Shown here piece after piece: positions 61,736-64,000 of a DNA stretch of 64,000 bases. This DNA comes from Streptomyces sp. CA-278952 (GTDB lineage Bacteria > Actinomycetota > Actinomycetes > Streptomycetales > Streptomycetaceae). The notes below the pieces were generated by a model that worked only from the letters and a program-made list of their open reading frames with translations, made no database searches and was not told the DNA's origin. The DNA lies in the NCBI RefSeq assembly GCF_028747205.1, contig NZ_CP112880.1, positions 5,084,001 through 5,148,000 of the forward strand, in the 5' to 3' direction. Within the stretch, counting starts at the first letter, position 1. Each line of letters opens with the position of its first letter. Made by a program: the position numbers and the translations under genes.

Positions 61736-62734
61736 ATGTCCCGGCGCACCCCCGCGCTCATAGCCGCCGCCGTGCTGCTCCCGCTCGCTCTCACCGCCTG
61801 CTCCACCACCCCGGACGGCGACGCCGCCACCGGGGACAAGGCCGCGGCCAAGAGCGACGGATTCCCGTACACCGTGAAGAACTGCGGTGTCACCACCACG
61901 TTCAAGGCCCCGCCGAAACGCGTCGTCACCATGAACCAGCACGTCACCGAGATCATGCTGGAACTGGGCCTGAAGAAGTCCCTCGTCGGCACCGCCTACC
62001 TCGACGACCAGGTCCTGCCGAAGTACAAAGAGGACTACGCGTCCGTCCCGGTCATCGCCAAGGAGTACCCCTCCTACGAGCAGGTCCTCGCCGCCAACCC
62101 CGACTTCGTCTACGGCGGCTACAGCAGCGCCTTCGCCGCCGGCGACGGCCGCAGCCGGCAGGCCCTGGAGAAGTCCGGCATCGAGAGCCGGCTCAACACC
62201 GAGAGCTGCACCAAGGGCGACCAGCCCATGGACACCCTCTACGAGGAGATCCGCCAGGTCGGCCGCACCTTCGGCGTCCCCGACCGCGCCGAGGCCTGGA
62301 TCAAGCAGGCCGAGGCCGACAACGCCGCCACCGCCGAGAAGCTCGCCGGCCTGAAGCCCCTCTCCGTCTTCGTCTACGACAGCGGCGACAAGACCGCCTT
62401 CACCGCGGGCGGCGAAGGCATCGGCAACGAACTGATCGAGCGGGCCGGCGGCACCAACGTCTTCGCCGACCTCGACAAGCCCTTCGGCGACGCCTCCTGG
62501 GAGAACGTCGTCGCCCGCAAGCCCGAAGCCATCGTGATCTACGACTACGGGGCCACCACCGTCGAACAGAAGAAGAAGCGACTCCTCACCGACCCGGCCC
62601 TCGCCGACGTCCCCGCCGTCAAGAACCAGCGCTTCGCCGTCATGCCGCTCTCCGACGCCGTCCTCGGCGTCCGCGCCCCCGCCGCCATCGACAAACTCGC
62701 CGCCCAGCTCCACCCGGGGGCCACCACCCCGTGA
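61736..62734 (+). CDS. btuF: Vitamin B12 ABC substrate-binding lipoprotein (BtuF-like)
   Basis: 332 residues. Lipobox LALTAC after a hydrophobic helix. The two-lobed binding fold has PPKRVVTMNQHVTEIMLELG, VLAANPDFVYGGYSS, VFVYDSGDKTAFTAGGEGIG and NVVARKPEAIVIYDYGATTV. The cobalamin riboswitch upstream identifies the ligand; siderophore is the alternative for this fold. The stop overlaps btuC by 4 bp. Confidence 0.88.
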   Translation: MSRRTPALIAAAVLLPLALTACSTTPDGDAATGDKAAAKSDGFPYTVKNCGVTTTFKAPPKRVVTMNQHVTEIMLELGLKKSLVGTAYLDDQVLPKYKEDYASVPVIAKEYPSYEQVLAANPDFVYGGYSSAFAAGDGRSRQALEKSGIESRLNTESCTKGDQPMDTLYEEIRQVGRTFGVPDRAEAWIKQAEADNAATAEKLAGLKPLSVFVYDSGDKTAFTAGGEGIGNELIERAGGTNVFADLDKPFGDASWENVVARKPEAIVIYDYGATTVEQKKKRLLTDPALADVPAVKNQRFAVMPLSDAVLGVRAPAAIDKLAAQLHPGATTP

Positions 62735-63771
62735 GCTGCCGCACCCCCGCACCGCGGCGGCTCCTCCGCTACACCCTGGTGCTCGGCGCCCTCGCCGCGC
62801 TCCTCGCCGCCGCCGTGCTCGCCGCACTCGCCCTCGGCTCCGTCCGCATCCCGCCCGGCCAGGTCCTCTCCATCCTGACCGGGCGGGCGGACGCGAGCCC
62901 CTTCCGCACGATCGTCCTGGACGTCCGGCTGCCCCGGGTCCTGCTCGGCATCGTCGTCGGCGCCGGACTCGCCGTCATCGGCACCGTCCTCCAGGCCCTC
63001 GTACGCAACCAACTCGCCGACCCGTTCCTCCTCGGCGTCTCCTCCGGAGCCTCCACCGGCGCCGTCCTCGTCATCGTCCTCGGCATCGGAGCCACCCTCA
63101 CCACCACCGTCACCATCCCCGCCGCGGCCTTCGCGGGCGCGCTGCTCTCGCTGCTCCTCGTCTACACCCTGGCGCGCGGAGGAGGCGGCCTCACCACCAA
63201 CCGGCTCGTCCTCGCCGGAGTCGCCGTCTCGTACGTCCTCTCCGCCCTGACCAGCCTGATCCTGGTCACCTCCGCCCGCGCCGACCACCTCCAGGAAGTC
63301 CTCTACTGGACCCTCGGCGGCCTCGGCGCGGCCCGCTGGGACATGCTCGCGCTCCCCACGGTCACCCTGGCCGCCGGCACCGCCGTACTCCTCACCCTGG
63401 CCCGCCCGCTCGACCTCCTCCTGATGGGCGAGGAGGGCGCGACCGTCCTCGGCCTCGACACCGCCCGCTTCCGGGCCGCCGTCTTCGTCCTCGCCTCCCT
63501 CATGACCGGGGCGCTCGTCGCGTACAGCGGAGCGATCGGCTTCGTCGGGCTGATGGTCCCGCACATGGCCCGGATGGCCGTCGGCGCCGCGCACCGCGCC
63601 CTGCTCCCGGTCGTCGCCCTCGGCGGGGCGGTGTTCCTGGTCCTCGCCGACCTGGCCGCCCGGACGCTCGCCGCCCCGCAGGACATCCCGGTCGGCGTCC
63701 TCACCGCGCTGACCGGCGGCCCGTTCTTCCTCTGGATGCTCCGCCGCCGCCCCGAAGCAGCGCCCGCATGA
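62731..63771 (+). CDS. btuC: Vitamin B12 ABC permease (BtuC/FecCD type)
   Basis: 346 residues, about ten membrane helices. VRLPRVLLGIVVGAGLAVIG, LGVSSGASTGAVLVIVLGIG and FVGLMVPHMARMAVGAAHRA are FecCD family signatures. GTG start overlapping btuF. Under the riboswitch. Forms the channel with the ATPase that follows. Confidence 0.92.
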   Translation: MSCRTPAPRRLLRYTLVLGALAALLAAAVLAALALGSVRIPPGQVLSILTGRADASPFRTIVLDVRLPRVLLGIVVGAGLAVIGTVLQALVRNQLADPFLLGVSSGASTGAVLVIVLGIGATLTTTVTIPAAAFAGALLSLLLVYTLARGGGGLTTNRLVLAGVAVSYVLSALTSLILVTSARADHLQEVLYWTLGGLGAARWDMLALPTVTLAAGTAVLLTLARPLDLLLMGEEGATVLGLDTARFRAAVFVLASLMTGALVAYSGAIGFVGLMVPHMARMAVGAAHRALLPVVALGGAVFLVLADLAARTLAAPQDIPVGVLTALTGGPFFLWMLRRRPEAAPA

Positions 63772-63786
63772 AGGCGTCACCTTCCG

Positions 63787-63829
63787 AGGAAGCCCGCCCG
63801 ACCACTCCGTACGCCCGAGGAGCCCGCCC
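63787..63829. repeat. Near-duplicate of the btuD ribosome binding site
   Basis: CCGAGGAAGCCCGCCCG and CCGAGGAGCCCGCCCG, about 30 bp apart, the second just before the btuD GTG. A small local duplication in the 58-bp gap. Confidence 0.6.
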
Positions 63830-64000
63830 GTGACCACCCTGCGCACCGAGGGCCTCTCGTACGGCGTCGGCGAGGGCCGCCACCTCGTCGACGCCGTCGA
63901 CCTCACCGCCGCCGACGGCGAGACCGTCGGCCTCGTCGGCCCCAACGGCAGCGGCAAGACCACCCTCCTGCGCTGCGTCTACGGCACCCTGCGCCCCACC
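63830..64000 (+). CDS. btuD: Vitamin B12 ABC ATPase, N-terminal part
   Basis: The first 57 residues before the window ends. LRTEGLSYGVGEGRHLVDAV is the first strand, and LVGPNGSGKTTLLRC is Walker A. GTG start 58 bp after btuC. Completes the riboswitch-controlled importer btuFCD. Confidence 0.85.
   Translation, partial: MTTLRTEGLSYGVGEGRHLVDAVDLTAADGETVGLVGPNGSGKTTLLRCVYGTLRPT

Overview
The window is a stretch of chromosome from a Streptomyces-type actinomycete. The evidence is the very high G+C with strong third-position GC bias in every gene, frequent GTG starts, SsgA-like sporulation and HU (HupA) genes, many apparently leaderless promoters, and a gene order that, from memory, largely follows the SCO29xx region of S. 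coelicolor (murA, hupA, malic enzyme, hpd/hpdR, ssgG, pncA/pncB, clpS). No phage, insertion sequence, CRISPR array or rRNA is visible. One tRNA (Cys) is present.

Layout. 1-5.1 kb: tail of a membrane acyltransferase, a NarK-type nitrate/nitrite transporter, a uroporphyrinogen-III-synthase-like protein with a winged-helix domain, two GNAT acetyltransferases and a CGNR zinc-finger regulator. 5.2-9.5 kb: a HelD-type helicase, an unassigned structured RNA with its own terminator (about 7657-7802), and an ACT-domain malic enzyme. 9.9-14.5 kb: hupA, DUF2000 and AraC divergent pair, murA, YqgE/AlgH, DUF3039. 14.7-19.6 kb: a sugar ABC importer (binding protein and two permeases, no ATPase) with a GH20 beta-N-acetylhexosaminidase, under a DasR-like operator, so probably chitin/GlcNAc oligomer uptake. 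19.9-25 kb: a three-subunit molybdenum-hydroxylase-like complex with two oddities, a long acidic extension on the 2Fe-2S subunit and an apparently missing catalytic Glu. 25-32 kb: a two-domain secreted protein of unknown function, an anchored hypothetical, tRNA-Cys, an MFS pump, an RHH-Doc toxin-antitoxin pair and a superfamily 2 helicase. 32-35.5 kb: a minus-strand operon of two WXG100/ESX-like proteins and a lipoprotein. 36-40 kb: IclR regulator, Lon-like (S16) secreted protease, MFS pump with ArsR-type regulator. 39.9-43.7 kb: a complete OpuC-type osmoprotectant ABC operon. 43.7-49.3 kb: HpdR/Hpd tyrosine catabolism, a TPR protein, a GlcD-like oxidase, SsgG. 49.5-55.8 kb: two RDD membrane proteins, a small membrane protein, an M6 metalloprotease. 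55.8-59.1 kb: PncA/PncB NAD salvage, ClpS and DUF2017. 59.4-64 kb: an amino-acid permease, a JAMM metallopeptidase, and a cobalamin-riboswitch-controlled B12 ABC importer running off the end.

The most unusual signal is a recurring architecture. At least seven plus-strand genes have a short tandem or direct repeat (unit 7 to 39 bp, 2 to 12 copies, all different in sequence) that starts in or just before the stop codon and runs into the 3' intergenic region. Other signals worth testing are the structured RNA before the malic enzyme gene, the divergent molybdenum-hydroxylase complex and several palindromic operators. All coordinates were worked out by hand from the sequence. Family names come from motif recognition, not from searches.
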